From Leptospira congkakensis (GTDB lineage Bacteria > Spirochaetota > Leptospiria > Leptospirales > Leptospiraceae): a stretch of DNA of 64,000 bases. Positions within the stretch are counted from its first letter, which is position 1; every line of letters begins with the position of its first letter. This document shows positions 53,148 to 61,244 of the stretch, piece after piece. The stretch lies in the NCBI RefSeq assembly GCF_004770265.1, contig NZ_RQGQ01000016.1, forward strand, positions 310,001 through 374,000, given 5' to 3'. Both the position numbers and the translations under genes were made by a program. The notes beneath the pieces are model-generated. The model was not told where the DNA came from, made no database searches, and worked only from the letters and a program-made list of their open reading frames with translations.

Positions 53148-54185
53148 ATGGGAATATTCTCCACTATCTTCCAATCCAAACCAAAACAAGATTCTAAAGA
53201 ACCTCCAAAAGAGGGAGCTGCTGCTTCGGGAATTTCTTTCGGAATCATTGTGGTTCTTGTATTTGCTTTCAAATCATCTATATTAGATGCTAATAATATT
53301 CCATCAGGTTCCATGATCCCCACACTCAAAATTGGGGACTTTTTATTTGTTAATAAAATGCGTTATTCCTTTAGAATGCCTTTTACAGAAAAGGAACTCT
53401 TTCGTATCGATGATCCGAAACGTGGAGATATTGTCACATTTATCCCACCGGCAACGGCGCTAGCCCAAGAAGAATCAAGGACAGGCATTTTCGCAAAACG
53501 ATTTGTCAAACGTGTGGTTGGTCTTCCTGGAGATACAATCCGAATCACTCGTAAATACATTGATACCAAAGACAGGGGAAGGGTACACTTTGCACTCATT
53601 GAATATAAAGAAAAAGGTGCAGAAGAGTTTCAGTCTTACCAACCAAAAGAAGTTCCTATTGGAAAAGAACTTTCTGATTTGGATAATTTAGAAGCCACAC
53701 AAAGGGCTCTCTTTCAAGAAGTCAAACCAGGTTTTGAACATCTAATTCTTGAAGGATTTGAAGATGATCGTCGTGCGCATATCTTTGAATACTGTGATTT
53801 TTTACACGGCTGTCAGATTCCAGAAGGCCAGTACATGGTGATGGGAGATAACAGAGACGATTCACATGATTCACGTGCTTGGGGATTTGTGAAACGAGAA
53901 GATATTTTAGGAAAGGCGCTAATTATTTATTTTTCCATTGATTGGAAAGACTCCACTTGTGAATACAAAGATGGCCAAGAGCTTGCAGAAAAAGGGCCCG
54001 AGATCGCAGAGCGTTATGAAGGTGATGCTCTTGATAGACGTTGTCACTACACAGAAGTATTTTCCTCACATAACTCTCGCTATAGAGATGATGAGTCTAG
54101 ATTGAGTTGGATAGAAAGAACAATTCGGTATCGTTTGTGGAGACTCAGTGTTCGATGGGAACGGATTGGTCGCCTCCTTCAATGA
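53148..54185 (+). CDS. lepB: Signal peptidase I
   Basis: This 345-residue membrane protease removes signal peptides. It has an N-terminal membrane helix (ISFGIIVVLVFAFKSSIL), the catalytic Ser in NIPSGSMIPTLKIGD, the catalytic Lys in KRVVGLPGDTIRI, and GDNRDDSHDSRAWG. It is longer than usual, with a charged insertion (residues ~160-230) and a C-terminal extension (~280-345) rich in Arg and Glu. The start at 53148 avoids most overlap with the divergent gene. atpZ begins within its stop codon. Confidence 0.92.
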   Translation: MGIFSTIFQSKPKQDSKEPPKEGAAASGISFGIIVVLVFAFKSSILDANNIPSGSMIPTLKIGDFLFVNKMRYSFRMPFTEKELFRIDDPKRGDIVTFIPPATALAQEESRTGIFAKRFVKRVVGLPGDTIRITRKYIDTKDRGRVHFALIEYKEKGAEEFQSYQPKEVPIGKELSDLDNLEATQRALFQEVKPGFEHLILEGFEDDRRAHIFEYCDFLHGCQIPEGQYMVMGDNRDDSHDSRAWGFVKREDILGKALIIYFSIDWKDSTCEYKDGQELAEKGPEIAERYEGDALDRRCHYTEVFSSHNSRYRDDESRLSWIERTIRYRLWRLSVRWERIGRLLQ

Positions 54186-54409
54186 CAGGAGAATCGAAAG
54201 AACCTTTTAATCAAAAACCGGAGAAGTCGCCAATGGCGATGGCCGGTGTTGGTTTTGAATTCGTATCTTCCATTGCACTTTTTGTAGTGGGGGGATACTA
54301 TTTAGATGAATATTTAAAAACGGAACCACTCTGGTTACTTGTAGGTTTTTTCTTAGGTTTTATCGCCGCATTTTATTCTTTAATCAAAAAAGCAAAAGAA
54401 AACGAATAG
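54182..54409 (+). CDS. atpZ: AtpZ/AtpI-family ATP synthase assembly protein
   Basis: This 75-residue protein has two membrane helices (VGFEFVSSIALFVVGGYYLDEYL and PLWLLVGFFLGFIAAFYSLI), the AtpZ/AtpI pattern with a G-x-x-L-D between them. It probably helps assemble the c-ring of the ATP synthase. The ATG overlaps the lepB stop (ATGA). It lies about 6.5 kb from the atp operon. Confidence 0.8.
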   Translation: MTGESKEPFNQKPEKSPMAMAGVGFEFVSSIALFVVGGYYLDEYLKTEPLWLLVGFFLGFIAAFYSLIKKAKENE

Positions 54410-54426
54410 AAATCATTTCTGTTCTC

Positions 54427-54455
54427 TTGGATAGGTTATGTTATACTTTTATATT
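54427..54455 (+). promoter_or_regulatory. Candidate promoter of the acetolactate synthase leader
   Basis: TTGGAT (54427-54432), 17-bp spacer, TATATT (54450-54455). A TTGACG at 54514 is a weaker alternative. Confidence 0.45.
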
Positions 54456-54552
54456 CCCACCAGGGATTGGTTTGTTCTGAGGAAAAAGCAAACCACTGAC
54501 TCCAAATAAATTCTTGACGGCCGCAACTCTTTGCAAAAATCTTTTATCTGTA

Positions 54553-54687
54553 ATGGCTCAGAAGACAACCACAAACTACGAGATCATGGATTCCATGCCC
54601 GTTTTTGGATTGTCTAGCTATGTCCTCTCTACCCTCGTCCTAGTCGTCGTTGTAGTCTCCTCATACATACGTAGCTTTCTGTCATAA
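54553..54687 (+). CDS. Branched-chain amino acid leader peptide
   Basis: This is a 44-codon frame MAQKTTTNYEIMDSM... followed by the run VLSTLVLVVVVV at residues 24-35 and a stop at 54687. It resembles the E. coli ilvB leader, which also has runs of Val. Only 69 bp separate it from the acetolactate synthase start. Its last codons lie within arm 1 of the downstream hairpin set, as needed for attenuation: stalling at Val/Leu codons would leave arm 1 free, while complete translation would cover it. Confidence 0.8.
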   Translation: MAQKTTTNYEIMDSMPVFGLSSYVLSTLVLVVVVVSSYIRSFLS

Positions 54688-54737
54688 TCCTCACTTGTTT
54701 CCTCGGTCGACAGAAAGCTCGAAGTCGACGGGGAAAC
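54673..54737 (+). promoter_or_regulatory. Attenuator with two mutually exclusive hairpins
   Basis: Structure 1:2 pairs AGCTTTCTGTC (54673-54683) perfectly with 54709-54719. Structure 2:3 pairs 54697-54711 with 54724-54737 over 14 bp with one bulged G and one G-U, loop 12 nt. Both need 54709-54711, so they exclude each other. There is no U tract; the ribosome site AAGGAGAGG (54742-54750) begins 5 nt after hairpin 2:3, so control of translation or Rho access is likelier than intrinsic termination. Confidence 0.75.
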
Positions 54738-54756
54738 CAACAAGGAGAGGATCTTT

Positions 54757-56451
54757 ATGCGGGAAGAAATCACCGTAAGTCAATACATCATACATTTTTT
54801 AGAATCAAAGGGAATTACATGGATTCCGGGTGTTCCTGGTGGAACTATATTACCATTATACGAAAGTTTGGCGGAGTCAAAGATAGAACATGTTTTGGCA
54901 AGGCATGAACAAGGCGCCGGCTTCATTGCTCAAGGAAGGGCAAGGAGCACGGGTGAGGTGAGTACCGTATTTGTTTCCTCTGGACCTGGTGTTGCCAATC
55001 TCATCACGGCCGTTGCGGATGCTCAAAGAGATTCGGTTCCCTTACTCATTTTTTCTGGACAAGTTCCGCTTGCACTCATGGGAACAGATGCATTTCAGGA
55101 ATTGCCAACAGCGAAGATTGTTTCATCACTTGTTAAAAAAGTTTATTTGATCGAAGAGCCTAACCAAATCATTGAAACGTTAGAGGAAGCATACGGGTTA
55201 TGTGGCCAAGGAAAAAAAGGTCCAGTATGGATTGATTTACCAAAAGACATCCAAACACAAATCATTACTTTACCTAACGAAAACATAAATTTGGGTTCAT
55301 TTGCTAAGTCGGATGCAGAAAGCAAACTTTTACCAAATGAAGATGGATTGTCCTTTGAAAGTATGGATTTGTTTTTACAAGAATTCAAATCCTTATTAGA
55401 GGATTCTCGTTTCCCCTTACTTTATGTAGGTGGTGGTGCTAAAAAAGAATATTTACGTTTAAGAGAATTGGTTTCGCGTTTTCAAATCCCCGTAGTAACA
55501 ACGCTAATGGGGCTTGGAATTTTTGAAAAAGAAGATCCTATGAACTTAGGAATGATGGGAATGCACGGAACGGTTACCGCAAATGAAGCGCTTGGTGTTT
55601 GTGATCTTTTGATAGCCATTGGCGTTCGTTTTGATGATCGAGCTACTGGCAATATCCAAAAGTTTTGCAATGATGCAAAGATCATTCATATTGATATTGA
55701 TGCACGAGAAATTGGCAAAAATAAACCCGTAACTTTGAGTTTGCAAAGAGATCTTTCTGAAGTGATTCCTTTTTTATTGGAAGAAGATTTTTGCATACGA
55801 AATGATAACGCATTGCAACAAATCGAAACTTGGAAACAGATCCCGGAAGAACATCCAATGAAATCAATTCTTTTAGATTTTGTTTCTGTGTTACCACATG
55901 GTGAACATTTTGTACTTACGGATGTGGGACAACACCAGATGTGGGTGGCACAGTATTTTCCCTTTTTAAATCCTACGTCCTGGATCACTTCCGGTGGGCA
56001 AGGAACAATGGGGTTTGGTCTTCCTACCGCAATTGGTGTGGCTTTAAGTCATAAAGAAGCTCACGTGTTTTGTTTTTCCGGCGACGGTTCGATTATGATG
56101 AACTTACAAGAGTTGTCTACTTTAAAGGAACAGAACCTAAATGTAAAAATTATCTTAATCAATAATGAACATTTGGGACTCGTTAAACAACAACAAGATT
56201 TGTTTTACGGAAGTTTGTATTCTGGATCAAAATTCCATTTTCATCCGGACTTTCCTTTGTTATGCCAATCTTTTGGAATTGGATACTTTGAATGGGATTG
56301 GAAATTAGGAGTGAGTGATTTAGAAAAAGTTCTAGAAACAAAAGGGCCAGCTATGATTGAAGTGAGGGTTCCGTCTAGTTGGGGGGTGTATCCATTTGTT
56401 CCCGGTGGAAAATCCAACCAAGAGTACATTCTCGAAAAAATTGTAACTTAA
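54757..56451 (+). CDS. ilvB: Acetolactate synthase, large subunit type
   Basis: This 564-residue ThDP enzyme condenses two pyruvates (or pyruvate and 2-oxobutyrate) at the start of Val, Leu and Ile synthesis. It has the catalytic Glu in ARHEQGAGFIAQGRAR, the SGPGVANL loop, PLALMGTDAFQE, a central FAD-type domain (IAIGVRFDDRATG) and the ThDP motif FSGDGSIMMNLQELSTL...INNEHLGLVKQQQ. No ilvN small subunit follows. The upstream leader peptide supports a biosynthetic role. AAGGAGAGG is the ribosome site. Confidence 0.9.
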   Translation: MREEITVSQYIIHFLESKGITWIPGVPGGTILPLYESLAESKIEHVLARHEQGAGFIAQGRARSTGEVSTVFVSSGPGVANLITAVADAQRDSVPLLIFSGQVPLALMGTDAFQELPTAKIVSSLVKKVYLIEEPNQIIETLEEAYGLCGQGKKGPVWIDLPKDIQTQIITLPNENINLGSFAKSDAESKLLPNEDGLSFESMDLFLQEFKSLLEDSRFPLLYVGGGAKKEYLRLRELVSRFQIPVVTTLMGLGIFEKEDPMNLGMMGMHGTVTANEALGVCDLLIAIGVRFDDRATGNIQKFCNDAKIIHIDIDAREIGKNKPVTLSLQRDLSEVIPFLLEEDFCIRNDNALQQIETWKQIPEEHPMKSILLDFVSVLPHGEHFVLTDVGQHQMWVAQYFPFLNPTSWITSGGQGTMGFGLPTAIGVALSHKEAHVFCFSGDGSIMMNLQELSTLKEQNLNVKIILINNEHLGLVKQQQDLFYGSLYSGSKFHFHPDFPLLCQSFGIGYFEWDWKLGVSDLEKVLETKGPAMIEVRVPSSWGVYPFVPGGKSNQEYILEKIVT

Positions 56452-56459
56452 GGATACAC

Positions 56460-56484
56460 TTCCGAGGGAGAAATTCCCTCGGAA
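56460..56484. terminator. Bidirectional terminator between ilvB and glnK
   Basis: TTCCGAGGGA (56460-56469) and TCCCTCGGAA (56475-56484) form a perfect 10-bp stem with a 5-nt loop between the two converging genes. Confidence 0.82.
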
Positions 56485-56497
56485 CACCAAATTTTTG

Positions 56498-56845
56498 TTA
56501 AATGGCTTTGCTGCCTCGTTCTCCGCTACGAATGCGAATCACTTCTTCGAGTGGCATCACGAAAATTTTTCCATCCCCGATTTTACCTTCAGGTCCTGTT
56601 TTGGCAGCTTTCAAAATGGCATCCACAGTTGGTTTGACAAACTCGTCATTTACTGCGATTTCTAATCTTACCTTCCGCAGCAGGTTTACTTGGTATTCAT
56701 GCCCACGGAAAACTTCTGTTTTTCCTTTTTGTTGGCCATAACCTTGTACGTCACTGACAGTTAAACGATAGATTTCGTTTTTGGTAAGTTCGTTTTTTAC
56801 TTCTTCTAACTTATGTGGTTGGATGATTGCGATGACTAATTTCAT
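56498..56845 (-). CDS. glnK: Nitrogen regulatory PII protein
   Basis: This 115-residue signal protein has KLVIAIIQPHKLEEVKNEL and the T-loop EVFRGHEYQVNL with Tyr51, the uridylylation site. It also has the C-terminal PII signature TGPEGKIGDGKIFVMPLEEV and IRSGERG. It senses 2-oxoglutarate and ATP/ADP and binds the ammonium channel encoded just upstream (5-bp gap). Confidence 0.95.
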   Translation of the reverse strand: MKLVIAIIQPHKLEEVKNELTKNEIYRLTVSDVQGYGQQKGKTEVFRGHEYQVNLLRKVRLEIAVNDEFVKPTVDAILKAAKTGPEGKIGDGKIFVMPLEEVIRIRSGERGSKAI

Positions 56846-56850
56846 ATTGA

Positions 56851-58140
56851 TTACCTTATATCATATCCTTTTTCACCATGGATTTCTTGGTCAAGTCCGG
56901 TGACTTCTTTATCTTCTTCGATTCTAAAACCGATTGTTTTTTCGATCACAAGTGCAAGTATATAGGAAACTACAAAAGAATAAACGGCAGTAGCAACAAC
57001 ACTGACCACTTGAGCTGTCAATTGATTTCCTAAAGTCATTCCTTCTGCAAGTTCTAAAGCAAAGATACCTGTAAGAATGGCACCAAAAGCTCCGCCTGCA
57101 CCGTGGATTCCAAATGCATCGAGAGTATCATCGTATCCAAGTTTGCCCTTAAGCAAAATCGCCATATAACATACAGGAGATACTAAAAATCCCATAATCA
57201 TTGCCCCTTGAACGCCCACATAACCAGATGCAGGAGTGATGACCACAAGACCAGCTACAATTCCCGAAGCCGCACCAAGTGCCGTCGCCTTCTTTGTATG
57301 CCACCATTCGATGAGTAACCAAGTAGCTCCAGCTGCTGCGGGTGCAATTAGTGTCACTAAGAATGCTCTTGCGGCAAGCCCATTGACGGCAAGTCCAGAA
57401 CCGGCGTTGAAACCAAACCATCCAAACCACAAAAGACCAGATCCAAGTAACGTATAAGTCATGTTATTTGGGTGAGTTAGTAAACCGACGTCACCTTTAC
57501 GTTTCCCAATGACAATGGCAGCCGCAAGGCCCGCAATCCCTGAAATCAAATGAACGACTGTTCCTCCCGCAAAATCAAGAGCATTCATTTTTAACAACCA
57601 ACCTGAATCGGCCCAAACCCAATGTGCCACTGGGTCATAAACTAACGTTGACCAGACGAGAATGAAAACAACATAGGCGGAGAGTTTGATTCTTTCTGCG
57701 ATTGCCCCAGAGATCAGTGCTGGTGTGATGATTGCAAACATTCCTTGGAATAAAAAGTGTACATAAGTTGGGATCGTCCCTTTTACGGAATCGAGATTTA
57801 TCCCATTCAGAAATGCTAAATCAAAATTTCCGATATAAGGATTTTCTCCTGAAAAAGCAAAACTATATCCAAAGATAGTCCACTGTAGTGTCATCACGAT
57901 GATCGCAACAAAACTATGCATCATTGTTGATAAAACATTTTTGGAACGAACGATACCGCCGTAGAACAAAGCCAGTCCCGGGATCATAAAGAACACAAAT
58001 GCAGAAGACACTAACATCCAAGCTGTATCAGATTTATCGATGGTAGGGGGGGATGGTAGTTCTCCTTCTGCTGCCAAAAATCCTGGCAAAAGGAAAAGTG
58101 CACATACCAACAAAGGCCGTAAGACCAATTGTATATTCAT
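56851..58140 (-). CDS. amtB: Ammonium transporter
   Basis: This 429-residue channel has a signal-like N-terminus (VLRPLLVCALFLLPGFLAAEG) followed by 11 helices. AmtB marks are DTAWMLVSSAFVFFMIPGLALFYGG, VYDPVAHWVWADSGWL, DFAGGTVVHLISGIAGLAAA (first pore His) and DAFGIHGAGGAFGAIL (second pore His). The ATG at 58140 has GGAG 6 nt upstream; the TTG four codons earlier is less likely. It forms the glnK-amtB pair, in reverse order to E. coli. Confidence 0.95.
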   Translation of the reverse strand: MNIQLVLRPLLVCALFLLPGFLAAEGELPSPPTIDKSDTAWMLVSSAFVFFMIPGLALFYGGIVRSKNVLSTMMHSFVAIIVMTLQWTIFGYSFAFSGENPYIGNFDLAFLNGINLDSVKGTIPTYVHFLFQGMFAIITPALISGAIAERIKLSAYVVFILVWSTLVYDPVAHWVWADSGWLLKMNALDFAGGTVVHLISGIAGLAAAIVIGKRKGDVGLLTHPNNMTYTLLGSGLLWFGWFGFNAGSGLAVNGLAARAFLVTLIAPAAAGATWLLIEWWHTKKATALGAASGIVAGLVVITPASGYVGVQGAMIMGFLVSPVCYMAILLKGKLGYDDTLDAFGIHGAGGAFGAILTGIFALELAEGMTLGNQLTAQVVSVVATAVYSFVVSYILALVIEKTIGFRIEEDKEVTGLDQEIHGEKGYDIR

Positions 58141-58310
58141 TGTTTGCTCCAAATATATTTTTCGAGATGTGAAATAAAATTCGTATCATTACGGTTGGTT
58201 TCTCTTTTGAAAGCGAGTCAATTCTGCAAAACTAGGAACTTTTTTGTAAAAAATATTCGGGAATCAAGAAGCTGGTGGTCAGATTTCTGAGGCTGTGGTA
58301 AGGCGATGGT

Positions 58311-58354
58311 ATTGGGTGGCGGGTCTAGTTCCCCTCCCTAGTCAGGGCGGGGAT
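58311..58354. repeat. GC-rich dispersed repeat, copy 1
   Basis: It begins ATTGGGTGGCGGGT and ends GGGCGGGGAT. The same two ends with a similar middle recur at 60753-60800. Confidence 0.65.
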
Positions 58355-58431
58355 AGTTAGATTCACGCCCATCTGGCGAAAAACTCAAAAAAATCACATA
58401 AATTTCAAATAAAAAGATTGAACAAAATTGA

Positions 58432-58443
58432 ATTGTGCACAAT
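58432..58443. promoter_or_regulatory. OhrR-type operator palindrome
   Basis: ATTGTGCACAAT is a perfect 12-bp palindrome, 26 bp before the gpx start. It resembles known OhrR/MarR boxes, and an OhrR homologue is encoded in the same operon. Confidence 0.6.
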
Positions 58444-58469
58444 CTAAAATGCATATAGGGAGACCGAAA

Positions 58470-58955
58470 ATGTCAGATGAATTTTACAAAATCAAAGTAA
58501 AACGAGGTTCCGAGGAAGTTCCTTTGGAACAGTTTAAAGACAAAGTGTTACTCATTGTCAACACAGCTAGTGAGTGTGGTTTTACCCCACAATACAAAGG
58601 GCTTCAGGAAACTTATGACCGTTGGAAAGGAAAGGGTTTGGAAGTATTGGCTTTCCCGTGCAATCAATTTGGTGAACAAGAACCGGGAACAGATGCAGAA
58701 ATAAAATTATTTTGCGAAAGAACATTCTTAACAACCTTTCCTATTTTTTCTAAACTAGAAGTGAATGGTCCAAATACAGATCCACTCTACAAACATCTCA
58801 AAAAACAAGCTCCAGGGATTTTCGGTTCCCTTGACATCAAGTGGAATTTCACAAAATTCTTAATCGATAAAAATGGAAACGTTGTGAAACGATATGCCCC
58901 CATTACAAAACCAGAAGCGATTGAAAAGGACATTGAAAAACTTGTCCAAGCTTAA
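58470..58955 (+). CDS. Glutathione peroxidase-type thiol peroxidase
   Basis: This 161-residue peroxidase has the active-site motif LIVNTASECGFTPQYKGLQ with Cys (codon TGT) instead of selenocysteine. It also has LAFPCNQFGEQEPG with the second Cys of thioredoxin-dependent forms, the Trp-Asn in IKWNFTKFLID and KRYAPITKPE. It reduces organic peroxides in the cytoplasm. AGGGAGACC supports the ATG at 58470. It overlaps the ohrR gene by 14 bp and probably shares its OhrR-type operator. Confidence 0.93.
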   Translation: MSDEFYKIKVKRGSEEVPLEQFKDKVLLIVNTASECGFTPQYKGLQETYDRWKGKGLEVLAFPCNQFGEQEPGTDAEIKLFCERTFLTTFPIFSKLEVNGPNTDPLYKHLKKQAPGIFGSLDIKWNFTKFLIDKNGNVVKRYAPITKPEAIEKDIEKLVQA

Positions 58956-59382
58956 AAATCCTACAGATGAGGTTCTTCTTTTGAAGAACCAAATTTGTTT
59001 TTCCTTATACTCATCGATGCATCGTTTGATGAAGATCTATCGTCCGTTACTTGCGACGATAGGGCTGACTTATCCACAATACCTTGTAATGTTGGTGCTT
59101 TGGGAAGAAGAGGAAAACACTGTGAGTGGACTTGGGGATCGTTTGCAATTGGACTCGGGAACTTTGACACCTTTATTAAAGAGATTAGAGCAGAGTGGGT
59201 TTGTCGAGCGAACGAGAAGTCAGGAAGATGAACGAGTCGTTGTTGTTTCTCTCACAAAGAATGGTAAACATTTACGCGAAAAGGCAAAAGCCATACCAGA
59301 ACAAATTTTTTGTTTGTCTGGGATTGAAGAGAACCAAGCAATCCAACTAAAAGCAATTTTAGACGAATTTGCTCAAACCTGA
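58942..59382 (+). CDS. ohrR: OhrR-type MarR-family peroxide sensor
   Basis: This 146-residue winged-helix repressor starts at TTG inside the end of gpx. NQICFSLYSSMHRLMKIYRP carries the reactive Cys19; LTYPQYLVMLVLW, DRLQLDSGTLTPLLKRLEQS and VERTRSQEDERVVVVSLT are the OhrR pattern. A second Cys (C124 in EQIFCLSGI) fits the two-Cys subtype, which forms a disulfide on oxidation by organic peroxides. It probably represses its own gpx-ohrR operon. Confidence 0.88.
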   Translation: MSKLKNPTDEVLLLKNQICFSLYSSMHRLMKIYRPLLATIGLTYPQYLVMLVLWEEEENTVSGLGDRLQLDSGTLTPLLKRLEQSGFVERTRSQEDERVVVVSLTKNGKHLREKAKAIPEQIFCLSGIEENQAIQLKAILDEFAQT

Positions 59383-59402
59383 TAGAAAACAAGATTTCTA
59401 TC
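59381..59402 (+). terminator. Possible terminator after ohrR
   Basis: GATAGAAA (59381-59388) and TTTCTATC (59395-59402) pair perfectly; a short T run follows at 59409. The stem is weak in GC. Confidence 0.5.
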
Positions 59403-59508
59403 AATAAATTTTTGCTTTCTTCTTGACGTTGGACGCACACCTGAAAAGGATCTAACATCGTTTAGGTTCATTTCTATTCTTACCTGAAAAAGCGAAGGTT
59501 CATCACAC

Positions 59509-60636
59509 ATGCAGAGACTGTATTCTTCACTTTGCTTTTTGATTTTGCTGTTCCTATTTTCCTGCAGTAACCCTTTTTCCGAAAATCCCTGCGATCCGAA
59601 TGGGCAAAAATTTATAGACACATTGTTGTTCAAATGGGCAACTTCGGATAACAGTGTCACTTGCGGAAAAGTATACATCTTTCCTGCCGGCAAAGAAATC
59701 TTAGAATATTCGATCCCTAGTTTAGGAGTGACTGGGATCATCAATGGAAACCAAATTGTAATCACTTCCGAATCAATCGTGACAATCTCTTCTTATGTTG
59801 CTAATTTTAAGACTAACGGTGTCTCTGTCTCGGTCAATGGAGTTCCACAAACGAGTGGAGTGAGTTCTAATGACTATAATTCTCCATTGAAATACGTTGT
59901 GACTGGAACGGATGGTATTACAAATGAATACACCGTGCAAATGGTAGCTCCTCGCGTTTTGGGTTCTGGTTCCCTTCGGCTTTGGTTCAAAGCAGACCAG
60001 CTAACGTTAAATGATGGAGATCCGGTTACGAGCTGGCCAGATGTCAGTGGATTCGGAAATCATATATCGCAACCGACTATAAATATTTGGCCTATCTATC
60101 GAAAGAATCAGGTGAATGGTTACCCTGCAGTAGCGTTCAGAAGTTCACTAACATCACAAATGGAATTACCAAGTGGTGGGGTTGGGCTATATGTTACTGA
60201 TAGCGGAAGTTTTTTTTTCGTAAAGCGTTTGGTTTCTATTGCATCAGCAATCACTCTTATTCGGTTATGTTATACGCTAGGTAGAGAAATAGGTATTTCC
60301 GATGTGTTAGGTGAATATGCAGTTTGTCGAAACGCTACTACTTGTATATCACCGTCATCAATTCCCTTACCAATGCTCCAATTTATTTCCATTGGTACCG
60401 TACAGACTTTGACTTCAAATGTTCGCGAATATAGGTATGGTAAATTTGCAGGGCAGTCGGCCTTGGATGGTACCTATTCTTATGCTGGCGGATCGAATTT
60501 GGATCGTGTTTTATTAGGGAATGGAAATCTTGATGCTGACATTGCAGAAGTTCTCTATTTCAATACTAATCTTTCTGAAACAGATGTAGAGAAAGTTTTC
60601 TTTTATCTCAATACTAAATATAAACTTTCTCCATAA
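59509..60636 (+). CDS. Lipoprotein with Ig-like and LamG-like parts
   Basis: This 375-residue lipoprotein has signal LYSSLCFLILLFLFSC. Residues ~70-150 are an Ig-like domain ending in VSVNGVPQTSGVSSNDYNSP and GTDGITNEYTVQM, as in DUF5018-type repeats. The C-terminal ~220 residues look concanavalin/LamG-like (LRLWFKADQLTLNDGDPVTS, WPDVSGFGNH, and a closing IAEVLYFNTNLSETDVEKV). It is probably surface-exposed. It is transcribed alone. Confidence 0.75.
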   Translation: MQRLYSSLCFLILLFLFSCSNPFSENPCDPNGQKFIDTLLFKWATSDNSVTCGKVYIFPAGKEILEYSIPSLGVTGIINGNQIVITSESIVTISSYVANFKTNGVSVSVNGVPQTSGVSSNDYNSPLKYVVTGTDGITNEYTVQMVAPRVLGSGSLRLWFKADQLTLNDGDPVTSWPDVSGFGNHISQPTINIWPIYRKNQVNGYPAVAFRSSLTSQMELPSGGVGLYVTDSGSFFFVKRLVSIASAITLIRLCYTLGREIGISDVLGEYAVCRNATTCISPSSIPLPMLQFISIGTVQTLTSNVREYRYGKFAGQSALDGTYSYAGGSNLDRVLLGNGNLDADIAEVLYFNTNLSETDVEKVFFYLNTKYKLSP

Positions 60637-60752
60637 TAATCGTAAGTTCGATTTCCTTTTTAGAATTGGTAAAAGATGAACTTTATTCTATAAAATTTGT
60701 AAACTTGCAATTCTTCCTTCACAAACCAACAAACGTGTGATATTTGGAAACC

Positions 60753-60801
60753 ATTGGGTGGCGGGTGGATAGCCCCACCCAGTTCGATACGGGCGGGGAT
60801 C
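60753..60801. repeat. GC-rich dispersed repeat, copy 2
   Basis: It has the same ends as 58311-58354. This copy can fold strongly (TGGGTGG pairing with CCACCCA). Confidence 0.65.
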
Positions 60802-60863
60802 TATACCTTCCAATCCCCCCAATCCTACTTGCCCACAAATCCCCAACCTCCCATCTTGAACCA

Positions 60864-61244
60864 ATGGATCTAAATACCATCAATCTCAGAAGGTTCCATC
60901 TCCACTATTTCAGTTACCTACTTCTTGTATTCATTCTAAGTCTCCCGCTAACTGCTGGTTTGGTGGAAGACGGGTATCGTTTGATTTTCTATTTCGGTGG
61001 CGCCATTTCCTTTGCCATCCAAATGGCCATCTTGCAACTTCGGTTCCTTCCGAGAAAAATCCCTGCTTTGGCAGAGTCAGGTTTTCCCTTTTTTACCGTG
61101 TTTCTCTCGTTTTTTCTAAATTTAGGCATTCTGACTGCTTTCCAGGTCTTAGAGTACCCTTTTGAGGCAACTTCTGGATTTTTAATTGCCTATTTCGTCC
61201 ACCTACTTTTTCTAGTATTTGCGAGCTATTTCAGTGGAAAATAA
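60864..61244 (+). CDS. AtpI-like small membrane protein
   Basis: This 126-residue protein has four membrane helices (FSYLLLVFILSLPLTAGLV, LIFYFGGAISFAIQMAIL, FFTVFLSFFLNLGILTAF, GFLIAYFVHLLFLVFASYF). Its place directly before atpB, overlapping it by 11 bp, and the AtpI-like four-helix layout suggest the ATP synthase subunit I role. Sequence similarity is too low to be certain. The ATG at 60864 avoids the GC-rich repeat upstream. Confidence 0.7.
   Translation: MDLNTINLRRFHLHYFSYLLLVFILSLPLTAGLVEDGYRLIFYFGGAISFAIQMAILQLRFLPRKIPALAESGFPFFTVFLSFFLNLGILTAFQVLEYPFEATSGFLIAYFVHLLFLVFASYFSGK

Larger units (their letters stand above)
58141..58469. other. 329-bp region between amtB and gpx
   Basis: It contains the amtB promoter region (AT-rich, no clear sigma-54 site seen), a GC-rich dispersed repeat at 58311-58354 and an OhrR-type palindrome at 58432-58443. 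No gene is visible. Confidence 0.6.

Noticed and set aside
53036..53329. Long N-terminal extension of the aldolase-like protein
   Set aside because: It would overlap the divergent lepB start by up to 180 bp and has no family similarity; only the last ~15 codons before 53035 look possibly coding.
54673..54737. Intrinsic terminator in the ilvB leader
   Set aside because: Hairpin 2:3 is strong but is followed by AAACCAACAAGG, with no T run, so I describe it as an attenuator of translation or Rho access rather than as a Rho-independent terminator.
54410..54756. TPP riboswitch before the thiamine-diphosphate enzyme
   Set aside because: I saw no THI-box consensus (CUGAGA ... GACC); the leader peptide and hairpins explain the region better.
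58500..58600. Selenocysteine glutathione peroxidase
   Set aside because: The active-site codon is TGT (Cys), not TGA.
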